DNA of 64,000 bases from Euborellia annulipes (GCA_023213315.1 JAKCPI010005696.1:124001-188000); one strand, 5' to 3'. Positions 29,153 through 42,484 are shown, counted from the first letter of the stretch. Made by a program: numbers and translations. The notes: generated from the sequence alone by a model not told the origin.

Positions 29153-29534
29153 ATCAATTCAATTGAAATAAAATTTTGTCGCTTGCAACGGAAAACGAAT
29201 CTCTGGCTTAATACTTTGCCTTTCTTTTAAACTACTTCAACATATTTCGTTATTTCAGTTCATATAAGAATAAGTTTTAATTTATTTTTATTATTTTCCA
29301 TCACAAAATAGTGTAGCATTCAATTTTTAGTTTTTAAGAAATTTACAAAAGATAAGATCTCTCTTCATTAGCTCCGCTCTGATCGCCTTGTCCATTCTTT
29401 TCAAGCGGGCAGCCCCCCCCCCCCCTCCCCTTGAGTAGGAGTAATGAGCTTGGCCATCCCTCCCCTTCATTCCCTCACCAAAGGAGTGGGGGTAAATTTC
29501 AAGCGCTCTAACAATGAGATTGTTTTCTTTCTAG

Positions 29535-29685
29535 GCCATTTCCCCTTCCCAAGCGCCTTGTTGCCCTCCCCTCTCACCGTCTCAGCAGTGGCGCCTGCGC
29601 CGTCTCTCACCACCCCTCCGCTGGTAGACGAGAGAGGACGCTTACAAGCCATTGATACCTCCTCCCCCCGTTCCTCGAAATTTCA
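29535..29685 (+). other. Exon-like block A (open frame, GC-rich)
   Basis: TTGTTTTCTTTCTAG precedes and CAG/GTAAATTT follows. One frame is open through the block (FPFPSALLPSPLTVSAVAPA and onward, ending RSSKFQ). Joined to block B it stops after three residues. Composition is much richer in GC than the surroundings. It may be a 5' UTR or non-coding RNA exon. Confidence 0.35.
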
Positions 29686-29974
29686 GGTAAATTTTATATT
29701 TTTTAAATTCTTTTTGCATAAAAATGATTCTTTTAATTACTTGTAAACATTTTTATATGAAAATTTTAAAAAATTTAAATATTTCGATTAAATATTCAAA
29801 TTAGTATTAAAAGAAACAAAAGTTGATAAATCGTTTTAACAAGATCAATTTATGATTTTGATATTAAATGTCGATTTCAACTTAATAGTTTAAAGTTGAA
29901 AGACCTACCTCCTTTAACATTAAGTGAAATTAATTATTTTTTATACTAACAACGAATTTTTTTTTTCAAAACAG

Positions 29975-30075
29975 GAAACCAACTAACAGCAACGGTTTAT
30001 TCACCCATCCATCATTGCCAATTGAGAGGACTCTCTAACCAGCCATCTTGGCTTCTTCTCTTCAACAATACCCTG
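29975..30075 (+). other. Exon-like block B
   Basis: TTTTTTTTTCAAAACAG precedes, and CCCTG/GTGATT follows. The block is of mixed composition (CAATTGAGAGGACTCTC) amid AT-rich sequence. It has no open frame continuous with block A. Plus strand by splice signals. Confidence 0.35.
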
Positions 30076-30249
30076 GTGATTATTTTTAATTCAAACAATA
30101 AGACTTGTTGTTGTTAAATGATAAAATATTTATTACTTACTAACCGATTTCGATTAGCCAGGATCTCATTTAACAATAAAAGAGAGTTATTATTTGGTTC
30201 AAATAAATAATTTTTAGATAACATACAAAAAATTAGATTTAAAGGCTGA

Positions 30250-30905
30250 ATATAAATATGATCTAATTTATTTACTAGCTGCACAGCCCGACTTAAAAGG
30301 CCATTCAAAGGCTCTTTTTAAACACCCACAAAAAATTTTTTTTCTTCTCTTGCTATATATATGAATATCTTATTTAAGATTCCTATAATAACTAGCTGCA
30401 AAGCCAGATTTGGGCGGTTTACTCTGAAACGGCATTTTCACAAATTCTGAAAATTTTTAATTTCTCTTCATAATTTATTTGTAAATATTTATTTCATTAA
30501 AAAACTAGCTGCTCAGCCAGATTTTGGAGAGTGGGTCATAGGAGGCCATCTATCCATATTTGAAATCCGCAAAAACTTTTTATTTCTCATAATAAGCTTA
30601 CTTATAAATATCTTATCATTTAATTTAATAACTAGATGCTTTGCCAGACTGGGGCGGCTCAGCTGGGATCTCCAAATTCGAAATTGCCCGACTTAAAAGT
30701 CAAAGGGTCTCTTTAAACACCCACAAAAAATTTTTATTTCTCTTGTTAAGATATGAATATCTTAAAATTTCTATAACTAGCTGCATAGCCAGTTTTTGGC
30801 GGTTTACTCGGAAACACCATTTTCACATTTTTAATTTCTCTTCATAATTTATTTGTAAATATTTATTTCATTAAAAAACTAGCTACTCAGCCAGATATTT
30901 TTCAT
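30250..30905. repeat. Degenerate tandem array of CTAGCTGC units (Helitron-end-like)
   Basis: ACTAGCTGC(A/T)(C/A/T)(A/T)GCC(A/C)G starts recur at about 30275, 30392, 30505, 30630, 30775 and 30877, each followed by a GG(C/A)G and TTTACTC phrase and a TTTTAATTTCTC stretch. On the minus strand each unit ends GGC...GCAGCTAGT, like a Helitron 3' end. A second set lies at 40.41-40.88 kb. Confidence 0.6.
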
Positions 30906-30934
30906 AATAATCATCATATTTCTCTTAAATATAT

Positions 30935-31100
30935 TTCTTCCCTTGATCCGTAGAAGGACTACAGAGGTAAAGCATTAGCTTCATGTGCTCTTGTTTGCCT
31001 CTCGTTTTAAGTGAGAAATATTTATTTCAATTAAATTGGCTTCCAATCAATTGAAAATTATAGGGACGGGGTCGAAATGTTCTCAGATGCAAGACAAAAA
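30935..31100 (+). mobile_element. Degenerate SINE copy
   Basis: A tRNA-like stretch (about 30950-31010) is followed by GAAATATTTATTTCAATTAA, ATTGAAAATTATAGGGACGGGGTC and TCTCAGATGCAAGACAAAAA. This is the order of the SINE body at 14.8 kb with many substitutions. Confidence 0.55.
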
Positions 31101-31169
31101 AAGTTATTTCTTTTAACATTTTTATTTAAACGGGGTGGGGAAAAAAAAGGAATTAAATTTTTTTTTCAG

Positions 31170-31334
31170 ATAGTCCTTGAACTTATGAGACAATATTTCT
31201 CGGACTCAATCTCCAGATGATGTATTTTACCTAAGCAGACATCATCATACAGAACGAGACTTCTATAAAAAGTTGGAGGGGTTATTATTACTTTATCCAT
31301 GAATGTTGAAGGACATTACTCTTCGAGTCAGCTG
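31170..31334 (+). other. Exon-like block C
   Basis: Preceded by ATTTTTTTTTCAG and followed by CAGCTG/GTAATT. It contains stops in all frames, so if transcribed it would be UTR or non-coding. It shares strand and style with blocks A, B and D. Confidence 0.35.
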
Positions 31335-31513
31335 GTAATTTTTTTTCTTAAATTAATTTTCAATAAAACAAATTTGACTTTCTATTGCCTATATTATATT
31401 TTTATTATAGAAAGCATTTTTTTTTTTTTTATATAAGCTGAAATAGTTTTTTAGCGAAACTATCCAAAAATGTATTACATTTTATTAATTACTGTCGTTT
31501 TCTTTTCTTTCAG

Positions 31514-31666
31514 TTCCCGGTCTACTTTCATGAGATTGATTTGACTTCTGCCCTCTCTTCTGGAGTAACAAGTGAGCCTCGCTTCTGCTGCAACAATTCT
31601 TCTCGAGTAGCAACTGATCTTCTCTTCTAGTCTTTCTACTGAGTTTTTCTTCTCAAGGAACTTGAA
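31514..31666 (+). other. Exon-like block D
   Basis: Preceded by TCTTTTCTTTCAG and followed by TTGAA/GTAAGC. The block is pyrimidine-rich (TTCTGCCCTCTCTTCTGGAG) with no long frame. It is the best-looking acceptor/donor pair of the four blocks. Confidence 0.4.
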
Positions 31667-33106
31667 GTAAGCCCAGCGATTATATTAAAGGAGACTCAGA
31701 TTTTTTACAGTTTAACTAGAGTTGAGCTCTTCTTAAATTTTTACAGTCAAAAAGAGTCAAGTGATATTCTTTTAGAAATTGTTAATAACAGCGCTAGTTT
31801 GATGTTAAAATTAATATCGATATGATATTTGGGCCAATCTTAAAAATTTGATAAAATATTATAAACCATATAGTTGGTGATGTATTTTTTCAAATTTCTA
31901 ATAAAGGAACAATATATCATTTCAATATTATGTTCTTTAAATTAGATTAACTTGAAACTATCTTCTCTTATTAAATTTTTCCAAAAAAATCACCAAACTT
32001 AAGTTGACTGATGACAATTTTAGTTCTTCAACTCAAGTGTATCTGTAATGTAAGATGACAAAAAAAAAAGACTTAAATTCTTTTTACAACAATAATAATT
32101 TACAATCAAAGATAAACTTAAAAAGTTTAATATTTAAAAATAAAATTTTTTTAGATTTTGATCAATAGTTGAGAATTCGCACATTTACACACACACTCCA
32201 CACATATATTATGTAAGTCATGTGGTTCCCAACTTATTTTCAATTGTAAACCGTTATTTATTCATTTTTGTATTCATAAAACGGATAAACGAAAAACGAT
32301 TAACATTTTCAAAGACAAATTATGATTCTATTACTTTAATAATAAAAATAATTAAGAAATTTTCATTTTTCTTCTGAACGGTAATATCTTTAATTTTTTC
32401 ATATTTGCACTTGTCCATCGTGATGTTTTTATTTATATTTAAATTACAAAAAAAAAAAGAAAAAAAATGAAATAAATAAATAATAAAAATAAATTTAATT
32501 TTTATATAAAAAGAACATCTCGTGGTGCAATTGCAATGCGCGGTGGTTGAGAACCCTGATTTGCAACTTGGTTATTTTCATTTTTTTACTATATTCTTTT
32601 ATTAAAGTTAATTTATTTTTAATTAGAATTTCATCATTTATCTAAAACTACTAACTTCTCTAAATAAATTATGTAGATTTCTATTTTTTTCCGAATCATT
32701 CTTATACCGTGTGATTTTTTTTATATATAAATAAAATAAAAATTGTAATAAATAAATAAATAAAAATCAATTTATATATAAAAAAACAAAATTATAGATA
32801 TTTGAAAATTTTATAAAAATTGATTATAAAATTCAATTTTCAGTTCAAATGAAGTTTAAAGATGAAAATAACTATCTCAATCCTCTACCTCCCTACCCTT
32901 CCTCTCAAACACTCACACACACATAGGTATTTTAGGCCCCAAACTCTCTTCCTCTTTAGGTTAGGTTTCCTTTCTGCCTTTCTGCGAGACATGCTGCGAG
33001 ATCACCAAGTCTTCAAGTTATAAGGTGTGTTCTGCCATTCTGGCAAACATTTAGCTAATAGGTAATGAAGAAAGGGTGGGTTTTTAGCTTCAGGGCTTCT
33101 CTTTCA

Positions 33107-33156
33107 GTGTATTCTTCGAGCGATTCGATGGAAATGGAGGATGGAAATGAAACAAG
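33107..33156 (+). other. Exon-like block E with ATG
   Basis: GGCTTCTCTTTCAG precedes and ACAAG/GTATTT follows. Within the 50 nt an ATG at 33128 opens a frame (MEMEDGNET) to the donor. It could be a coding start spliced to a distant exon. Support is only from splice-like signals. Confidence 0.25.
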
Positions 33157-33159
33157 GTA

Positions 33160-35790
33160 TTTACATGCCCTCTCTATAGGAGTAGGAATGGACATAAGGC
33201 CCATTTAGATTTTTTAATTCTTTATTTACAAACTAAAAATTATATTTTGAATCAAATATTCAAATTAAAGAAATTTCATCAAAAAAGTTCAACGAATTAA
33301 TTAATTGAAGCAGCCATTTTTAAACTACACATACACATAATAAAGCTTATAATATCATTATAAACAAAAAAATCAAAACTAAACAATTTTGCTACAAAAT
33401 TTATTATATTAATTGGCTGCAAATGTTTTTACCAATCTGAGTCTCCTCTTTATTTTTAATAAGCAGATCATGTCATCGATGATGAAGGGGACGGTTTCTA
33501 TAAATTTAAATGTTTAATTTTCAAAATTTGTTTTTAGACTTGTTAAAATTTGTTGTTGTCAATTTTTAATTTCGAAGGGTTTTTTTTTCAACTCCTAAAT
33601 CCCCTCAGATCCGCTTATTTTTATTATTTTTATTATTGCTTGCGAAAAACGAGTAAAGCCAAGAAGTCTAAAAAAAATGGGAGTTTCAAATACTTAAATG
33701 ATTACAAATTTAGAGATTCACTACAAAACATAATTTAATTTAATTTTATTTAAATTTAATAAAATTATAATTTTTTATTTTGTTTGAAAAATTTCTTCGA
33801 AAGTAGTAGCTATCTTGTAAATGTAAAATGTTCAATTTTATAATTAATTAAGAATTTGATTTATATATAATAAGTCCATTGTCTCTTTACTCTTCTTCCG
33901 CAAGCAATAGTTTATAAGTAAAAATTGTAAAAAGCAAAATAAAAATTAAATTTATAGTTATCATATTTTTTTACATTTTAAATGGTTTATTTGAATTATA
34001 TATAGTCAGTCCTTGCCTTAAGTGACTGCTAATTAAAATTTTATAATTTTTCTTAGTATAAAATTCATTTAATAATTGTTTCATAATTTTTTTGAAGTAT
34101 TTTAGGGACTTCTTCATCAGCAGTTCACATTCAAATGCCATATACAAGTTAACTTGAAATTCTTAATATAGAGTCCTTGGATCAAACTCCAAATGCTCTA
34201 AATTAATTTGTAAATTCCTTTAATGGTTGAATATTAATTTATATGTGACATGGGTGTGAATCATTAAAAGAAGTCCCGATAAGTCCTTCTGAATTATTTG
34301 AAGCAAACACTTATTCAATTTATTAGTAGCAAAATTTATTTGATATATTTTGAAATTTTTAAAAAATTTTTTATTTATTTACCTCGCCACTTAATCTTTG
34401 GTTTAAGGATGAGTCGAATTCATAAAAATATTTTAAGAATTTCTATTTAAGAACAAATACAAAAGATTTTTCTCATCATATCAACGAAACCAAATTTTAT
34501 TTTTTCTCTATTTATTGAAACTTTAAAATGTCAACGAACCTACTGTATTTTTTTATTCTGCTTTATTATTTCAATTGTTGTTAGAATTAAGGGACATTAT
34601 TTTTTTGTAAATATTTTTTGTAAACTTGAGCTCTCTCGGATTTCCGTTCGCTAGAAAATCAGCATGCAATCAAAAATCACTGTTTACCCCCGTTAGACGT
34701 TAGGCAGTCTAGAGTTTGGAAGGAAGAGACGAGTTCTTGTTTTTTATATTTTTTTTAATTTTTGATATAACTCAAAAACCGAAACTTGTCATGTTTCTTT
34801 GGATTCTTGATTCTGATCACATTGATTTCGAACAGCAAGTGAATATAAAGATTCTCTTGTGGAGAGTAATAACAACCTTTCGATAAATGATTAATAGATT
34901 TAGGCAGGTATTTCATCATCAGTACTCAGTTCAGTTCGGATCCTTGTGTTAAGATGATAAGTCCAATGAAAATACAACAAGTTTCTTCTATTCGGACAAA
35001 ATTAATTAGGCCTTAGGCCTATGAAAGTTCTCTTCGGCCAAAATTAAATGCATGTCTTTCGATTTTTATTATATTAGGGAATGATAGAGGTGAGGGGGAT
35101 CACTCTCCCCGGGCGCAATAATATTTAAACATAGGTCCCTTTAGCCTAGCTTCACTTAAACAACAATGATATTTGAATTTGGGAGAGTGGTCACACTTAA
35201 TGAATATGCAATTTTTGCACTTCTAAAACTTTTTTTTAAAGATCTTTATGATCTTTCTTTTCTGATTTTTATGCATTTTATGCGAAGAATAAAAAGGAAG
35301 AATCGTGAGTGAAGTACGAACATTCATTCTTCGAAGATTATGAAGACCAAGAATACATATCAACAAAGGCATACTCTATGAAGATCAACAAAGGCAATAC
35401 TCTTTGAAGAAGACGCCTCCACGCCTCAACCTCTTCAAAAGAAGCTTAAATGTGTGAATTTGTGTTATGTTGTGTATTTAAAATAATATTTTTTATGTAA
35501 AAACTTTGTATAAACTATTAAAAAAAATAAATGTTTCCCATTTTATTTTTCAGCCGAGGATGTCAACTTGTATTCATAATTAATTCATCAAAAGAGAATT
35601 AATTTTGAATATGAGTTTTTTATTTAACATTTTGAGATTTTTTTGTTTAGATAGTAAGCGAGCGATAGCAGAAACCAACACCTGAATGGATTCCTTCAAA
35701 TGAATTTTGCCAACTTATTATGGGGCATCTTTATGAAAAAGTAATTATCTTTTTCTTATTTTTAGTATAGTATATATAGTCCTTGATATT
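33160..35790. other. AT-rich intergenic or intronic stretch
   Basis: No gene, tRNA or well-defined repeat is recognised. It contains simple A/T runs and short fragments. A stretch at about 35270-35430 (AAGAATCGTGAGTGAAGTACG) is less AT-biased. Confidence 0.5.
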
Positions 35791-38531
35791 GAATTTTTTT
35801 TTTTTTTTAGAATAAAAAAAAATTCACACTTTTTTCTCATTCACACTCACATTAACACAAACATATTCACACACAGTAGCGTATCCAGGCGCTCGCCCCC
35901 TCCGCCTAAGGCGAATCAAGCTTTTGGCGACCCTCGCGCATCCCCTTTTTCCCAAAATATCCGGCTTTTTTTGTAATTTCATAATAAATTCATTTTATAT
36001 CACAAAACCGGAGAAAAATTACAAAAAAAAGCTCGAAAGAGATTCGAAAGAGTCGAACGAAAAACGGCGCCCCAGTTGCTCAAATCTTAAAATTATAGGT
36101 GGTGGCCCGTATTATTATGTAGCCCCAGGGCCCGTCAAGTCCGTCTGCAGTCCTGTATAAATCATATATTCAAGTATATTAAATTCAGACTTCTCATCAA
36201 AATAATCAGATTTTTATTTATTTTATATTTCAAGCATATTATTGTTTTACGTAAAATTCCAACAATATTAAGACCTGATGGCTTTTAGATCCAAACCATT
36301 TATTCCTTCCCCCCTCTCCCCCCGCCCTCTATTGCTCGGAGACTCGGCCTCTACAGGAATTTCATTATCGCATATGTTTGTTGTGCGAAACGCCATGTGT
36401 TAACGACTCAGCCATGCTTGAAATTCCCGAAAGAATCTTCTTTTCTTTTTATTCGATTCTCTTTTTCAAGAAAACAAAAAAAAAGGGGTTTGAGGCTCTT
36501 AAATGAAACTATTTTAAATATACAAAACATTTAGATACTCATAAAACATCAAAGTATCAATCAAAGGTTTTTTTTTTTTTTTTTTTTTAGCTCTGTCCCT
36601 TATTCAGTGGTTTGGTTCCCATTCTGAGTTAAAAAATTATATGACTCAGTAATTAATTCAAAAAATATGGCTTCAAATTTTTTAACTAAACCAAAGATAA
36701 CTTGTCTCAAAAATATTTGTCGAATCACTAAAATGTCCCAAAAAAAAAAATGCTTTTTAAAACACTCTTATTTAAAATTTTATATAGGCTAATTTTAGAT
36801 CAGAGTTGTGTGTACAAACTGGTAGGCGCGGACTAGTCTAAGGTGAGGCGCATATATTAACTATAGTGAGCAATTTTTCCAAATGATTGCTAAACAAATA
36901 AAATAGTAAATAAGAATAAATTTTTTTTTTTATTTTTAAGTCTGCGGGGAAAAAAAAATTAGTTCGTCAAAAAACTTTCCCTGCAGAAAATTTTTGAGAT
37001 CGGCCCCCTCCCCCTCCGAAAAAATTTCTATATATGCCCTTGGTACTAGTACTTTACTGATATACTTTTTTGTTTTTCCAATTTTATAAAAAAAAAAAAA
37101 CCTGGTTTAAGCTCGGGCAGCTCGCAACTATAAACTATATGACTAATAAGCATAAAAGCACGTTTCGCTCACTAGTACTTAAAGACTTAAACTAAGGTTT
37201 TTTTAAGTCATAAAAATATATATTATTTACCTTTTGGGTAAGTTCCCATGTTAATGATTAAAAATTTTTACTACCCTTAAATCCGGAATTTACTCATTAT
37301 TCATTTACGTTATAACCATAACATCTTTTTTTTATTCAGATTTATACAATTTAATGTATATATTAAATCGATATAATAATTATTATGGGGAATAGAAGCA
37401 GCGCTCTACCTTTTTTTTCAATCAATCGGAAATAATTTATTATTTTAATATCGATATAAATGGGAGTGGAAATGAGAATTTGGTTGCTGGAATTGCAGGC
37501 GTTTGCATTCATATGTCATTGGCAGGATATGGAACAGTATTTATCCTATGATTATATAGAAAGGGCTTTAGCCAAATATTCCATTCGACCAGACATAGAG
37601 GGGAGATAAAGTCATTATATCTAGTTTACATGTGGATTCATTGTAAAAGGGGGAGAGGAATCGAATCCCCTCCTCTTACCCTTCTCTCTTCTTACTTCCA
37701 TGCCAAGTATTTATCAACTAGTTAATAACCGATTTAATGGGAATTGCGGCTAAGTGGTTGCCCAAGGAATATGCTTTAAATTCTAACACTTTTTATTTTA
37801 CGTCTTAAAAAAAAAAAAAAAAAAAAAAATCAACAAATCAGATCTCTAATTAAGATTAAAATAAAACGTCTGTAAATAAAAACCATCCATTTTATTTCCA
37901 TAATAATTTATTTAAAAGAAAAAATCTGGTTAAAGAGGTTTAAGTTAAGTAAAGGAAAACGTATAAAACCAGGAATGAATTTAGATTACAAGATAACATT
38001 GCAAGCAGGTCGTAAAGCGTTGATGAAAACTGCACAGATTTAATTCTTGTCTGGGGGGACGGGCAGCCCTCTTTTGTGGTGCAGGCTCGTAAACTTGCTT
38101 AGGATTTCCACTCGTTTGAACTGTTGACAGACCAGAAAGCCTTTCTGTACACCTGAGGAGGGATTCATTCTACTGAATCATAACACACGCCCTGGGATAG
38201 ATTTAGATCTTTTTTTTTATTTCAACAACATACTAATTCTTTTTTATAGCTATAACTATATTTTCAAGCGAAATTCTGGAATGTACTTAAACATTATTCA
38301 ATCTAAAGAGAAAAAAAAAAATAATTAGAATATTTTTTTTTTCTAAATCTTTGTATCTTTTTATATATGAGAAACAGGGATATATTTCATTTTAAAAATT
38401 TTTTAATTATTCAAAAAGAATTTTTTTATATACAAAAAATAATAACATTAACAGAGCTGCTACTGGTATATGATATTTATAGTAAAGTAATTGTAAAAAC
38501 AGCAGAAGGGTCTATTTATGACTGTTTAAAG

Positions 38532-39163
38532 CAGAGGTCCCCAAAACTTTTTCGTCTCGTAGACCCCTTTCCATGTTTTTCGGTTTCGGGTAGACCCATT
38601 GCTTAGCTAATATAGCATTTTTGAAAATTCATCAACTTCAAATGTGTTTTGACTTATGTCTAACTAGAAGGAAAAAAACAATAAAAAATACACATTCATT
38701 TATTTATATACTCTATATATTAATAAATAAATAAATAAATTTAGTTACCTATTCTTAGTGGGAGGAATGAACCTGGTGTTGTTGATAATAAATTTTCAAT
38801 ATTTGGTTTCAATTTAGTGAGGTTTAATCTTAAATCTCCGCCGTTAATGACGTCTAGTTTGTTTCTTTTTTTAATTAGATAGGCAACAGCGCTGAAACCT
38901 TTTTCCATAGATTACGGTCCATTCACAAAAATAAATACTTTCTCTCTATATATTTCATATATAGGGTAAGAGAAAGTAAAAACATTTTTTTAAATTTATT
39001 TCAGGATTGTGTCTGATCTGTGTTGAGGTGTTACGAGAAAAAATAAAAAAAAATGAGATGATTATCATCCCAATTCTTTTTTCGCTCAAACAAATCCCTT
39101 GTATTGTCGTCGTCGTCGTTGCCAACCCCTGGGGGTCGATATAGACTACTTTGGGAATCACTG
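38532..39163. mobile_element. Non-autonomous hAT-type element, 8-bp target duplication
   Basis: GTTTAAAG flanks both sides (38524-38531, 39164-39171). Ends read CAGAGGTCCCCAAAACTTTT and, inverted, CAGTGATTCCCAAAGTAG. The CAGNGGTCCCCAAA-type end and 8-bp duplication indicate hAT. It carries a family A hairpin piece (38935-38975). No intact transposase. Confidence 0.8.
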
Positions 39164-39544
39164 GTTTAAAGGGTCAAAGCCATAAATCATTGTTTTGTTC
39201 TGTGTTTGTCACACCAGATTTTTTGTGTCCACATATATTTATGTTCCGACAATAGTCCTAAATTAGAAATAAAAATGTAAAATTTATAAATATAAAAAAA
39301 TATTTATATTTTGTTACCATGGCAACCAATTCGGGAAAGTAAAAAATCGGCTATCTGTTTCTAATGTATTTTTTTAAGAGATATGATTTGTCTTTAAATT
39401 ATAATTATTTTTCTTTAAATTCCCCATTTAAAATTATATTCTAATAATTTATATTCTTTATAATTTGGAACTTTGCCATACAATTCCGTCCCCACCCTCA
39501 ACCCACCCACCACTCTACGCCTCCCCCCACTCTCGGGGGCTCAA

Positions 39545-39811
39545 AGGTGCTTGGCCAATCAGCTGATAGAAGGTTTAAGACTATGAGCTGGCTCCCGAGT
39601 CTATATACATTTAAATGTAAAATCTACCTATATATTCAAATAGGAAAGTCAAAGAGGCTTCAGTAGAGTGGGGACAGTGATAAGTGAAGCACCTTCCGTG
39701 TTGAAAAAATTTCATCCCTCATTTGGAGAATGGCGTCGCTTGGGGGCAGACGTGCTCAAGTTGGGCTCCTGCAAAAATTCGCGTTTCTTCTAAACTCTAA
39801 GGACTTTTGAG
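39545..39811 (+). promoter_or_regulatory. Candidate promoter and first exon with short upstream ORF
   Basis: A GGCCAATCAG box (about 39553) lies some 45-50 bp before CTATATACATTTAAA (about 39601), which is placed like a TATA box. A transcript would start near 39630 and end at the donor GAG/GTAATT at 39811. The presumed exon has a 26-codon ORF (39730-39810, MASLGGRRAQVG..KDF) that stops just before the donor, so it would be an upstream ORF. The region is GC-richer than its flanks. The target gene is unknown; the coding exon at 54.87 kb on the same strand is a candidate. Confidence 0.4.
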
Positions 39812-40407
39812 GTAATTTTCATTTCTCTTCGTACATTAATACTTGGTTTATTATTTTAAATATTAGAAATATAAATCCCTTCACAAAAAAAATTATTTAT
39901 TATATATAAACGTAATTGTGATTTTATAAAAATGAATTCAAATGAGACAGTATGGAAAATAACAAAATATTTATATTTGGAGCTGGTCCGAAGCTTGTTT
40001 CTAGGCGATAAGTGCTTTTGTTTTATTAAATTGATAAAATATTTAAAGACAAATAATAAAAATAATTGATTTGCCTCTCTCTGCTCTCTCTCGCAAGAGT
40101 CTGCATCTCCACAAAAAAATTATTTTTTATATAGGCCGATAAGTGCATTTATTTTTTTAATTTATTTAAAATAAATGAATAAAATATTTAAAGACAAATA
40201 ATATAAGTAGACTAAATGATTTGGATCTATCTTGCAAGGGTCAGTATGCAAGTCAGGACAAGTTTGTTGGCTGGTTTAACTAATACAACAGGAACGTAGC
40301 ATAGATTAGCATATGGATTAGAAACCTATTTTTGCACTTTATATCAAAATCTTCTTTCATTCAATTGGATGACTTGTTTCTCGTTTTTTTTTTTCATTTA
40401 AACTTAA

Positions 40408-40880
40408 CTAGCTGGATCGCCCGTCTTCCGTGGGCACCTAGTCAGGCAAATTTCGATTTCCCTCTGAGTTAGAGTTTTTTTTTTTCATTTTTTTAATAGA
40501 AAGAGAATTCATTTACATGTAATTGCAGTGGCGGGTGACATCCAATTCAAGGGATTGCAACTCTGCCCTAGATTAAATTATTTTTTATAAGATATAAATA
40601 AAAATAAAAATATACCAAATTAGTGAAAACCGACTAGCTGCTTTGCCCGCTTTTGGTGGTTTTCTCTCATTGATATTTAGTTTTTTCAAATATAAACCTC
40701 ACATACAATACCTAACAAGAGCCTGGGTGTGGCGGCCTCTTTCTTCTAGATTAAATTATTTTTTATAAGATCTAAATAAAAATCAAAATATACAAAATTA
40801 GTGAAAACCGACTAACTGCGTTGCCCGCTTTTGGTAGTCTTCTCTCATTGATATTTAGTTTTTTCAAATACTCGAGATTT
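40408..40880. repeat. Second set of CTAGCTGC units
   Basis: Units start at about 40408 (CTAGCTGGATCGCCCG), 40634 (CTAGCTGCTTTGCCCG) and 40811 (CTAACTGCGTTGCCCG). The last two share TTTTCTCTCATTGATATTTAG almost exactly. They fit minus-strand Helitron-like ends. Confidence 0.6.
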
Positions 40881-41810
40881 GAGAAAAATATTTTTCTTGG
40901 AAATTAAATTTCTTTTTTTAATATATAATTTTAAAAATTAATACTTAAAAATTTTATTTGTATATATATTCTGGTAAACAAGTACAGAATGCAACTTTAA
41001 ATTATTGAAAGTGTGTGGCCAGTCCCACCAGATTATCTTCTATAAAATAAGTTCAAATAACCACGAAGGGGAAAAAGCACGAAAACTCAAAAAAAGCAAA
41101 AAAAATACAATCTCTATACACTTAACAAGTAGTTCAAAGTTATTTTTACTTTTTTATAATATATTTTATAAAGTGAAGCACAAATAAAAAAGAAGTCTTC
41201 AAGATTAATTTTGAAATCAATAAAATTTCAAAAGTAAGTAAATTTTCATTAATTGATAAAATCAAAATATGGAAACTATAATAATTTTTTTTTTTTTTTT
41301 TGTAGGTGAGGTTAGGGGTTAGAGGGTGAGGTTAGGTGGGCTATAAGGGAAGGAGGAGGCCCAAAAGAAGAAAAAAACCCTTCATAACAAATTTTGGATT
41401 AATAATATCCGTATTGGGTGTCTGAAGATTTATCAGACACCCGGCTTTATAAATTGCAATTTTTTTTTGAAATTTCGTATACTTCTTTTAATACGAATAA
41501 TAAAAATAATTGTTCATGAAACACATTTTTGTTGCCTGAATTGTTTTTGTTTTATTTGAAAGAAAAAGAAGGGTATAAATAATGTATTCTCTTAATACAT
41601 TGGTTTTCACTACTTTGCAAATTGCAATATATTTTATTAATTCTAAAACTAATGTCCATAAAATAGTATAGCGAACTATAGTTGAATAGCAAGGTGATGG
41701 GATCGTGTAAATTCCCCGTCATTCCATCTCATGCCCAACTTAACATATCTCAACAGATTTCCCTGGCTTTTGGGGGGTTTTTAGAGCTGGGGTGTTGGAG
41801 TGGGGTAGTT

Positions 41811-41848
<38 letters not shown>

Positions 41849-42484
41849 CTATTTGCTCTCGCCACTTTATCACGAAGCCCTTCGGCTTTTATATCCCTAT
41901 GTACCCTTCTCATCCCCCTCCACCTCCACACACACCATCCCTCAGATTAAAACTCCGGAGAGGGATACATTTTCCACTCAAAATCTTATTAAATATAGTT
42001 TATAAAATAATAGAAATAAAATCTTGGAAAAGAATGAAAGTTTATTTATAATTAACCAAAGTAAGTTAACTAAAAAGTGGGGATCATATGGTAAAAAAAA
42101 ACTTTTATTTAAAATAGAGTAGGGCGTGCACTCCGTGCCAGCATGGAGACGCCAAACCCAAAGGGTGGAAGGGATAGCTAAAAGGACAGCAAAGGAACCT
42201 TTGTTTAAAAAGCTTAAGCTGCTTTGATCAAATTATTTTATTTTTAAAATTATTTTTGAAAGAACGTTACGATTTTGCGTGGTTTCATTAAACCACAAGT
42301 GACTGATGCAGATAGGGGCGAAAGAAAACTCCATGAAAAATTATCAAGACCCTGGGTTATAAATGAACAGAAGTATAATTTTTAAGCAATTTTAGGAAAA
42401 ATAATCTTGTAAGGTGCCCATTGAGGCTGTGCATCGTGTCTTTAACCGACCCTGCTTCCTTATTGCCGACCTTCAGGGCCTAAT

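Noticed and set aside
41682..42005. 107-codon frame with Arg-Glu repeats
   Set aside because: The RE run is a GA microsatellite, and there are no splice or domain signals to support a gene.
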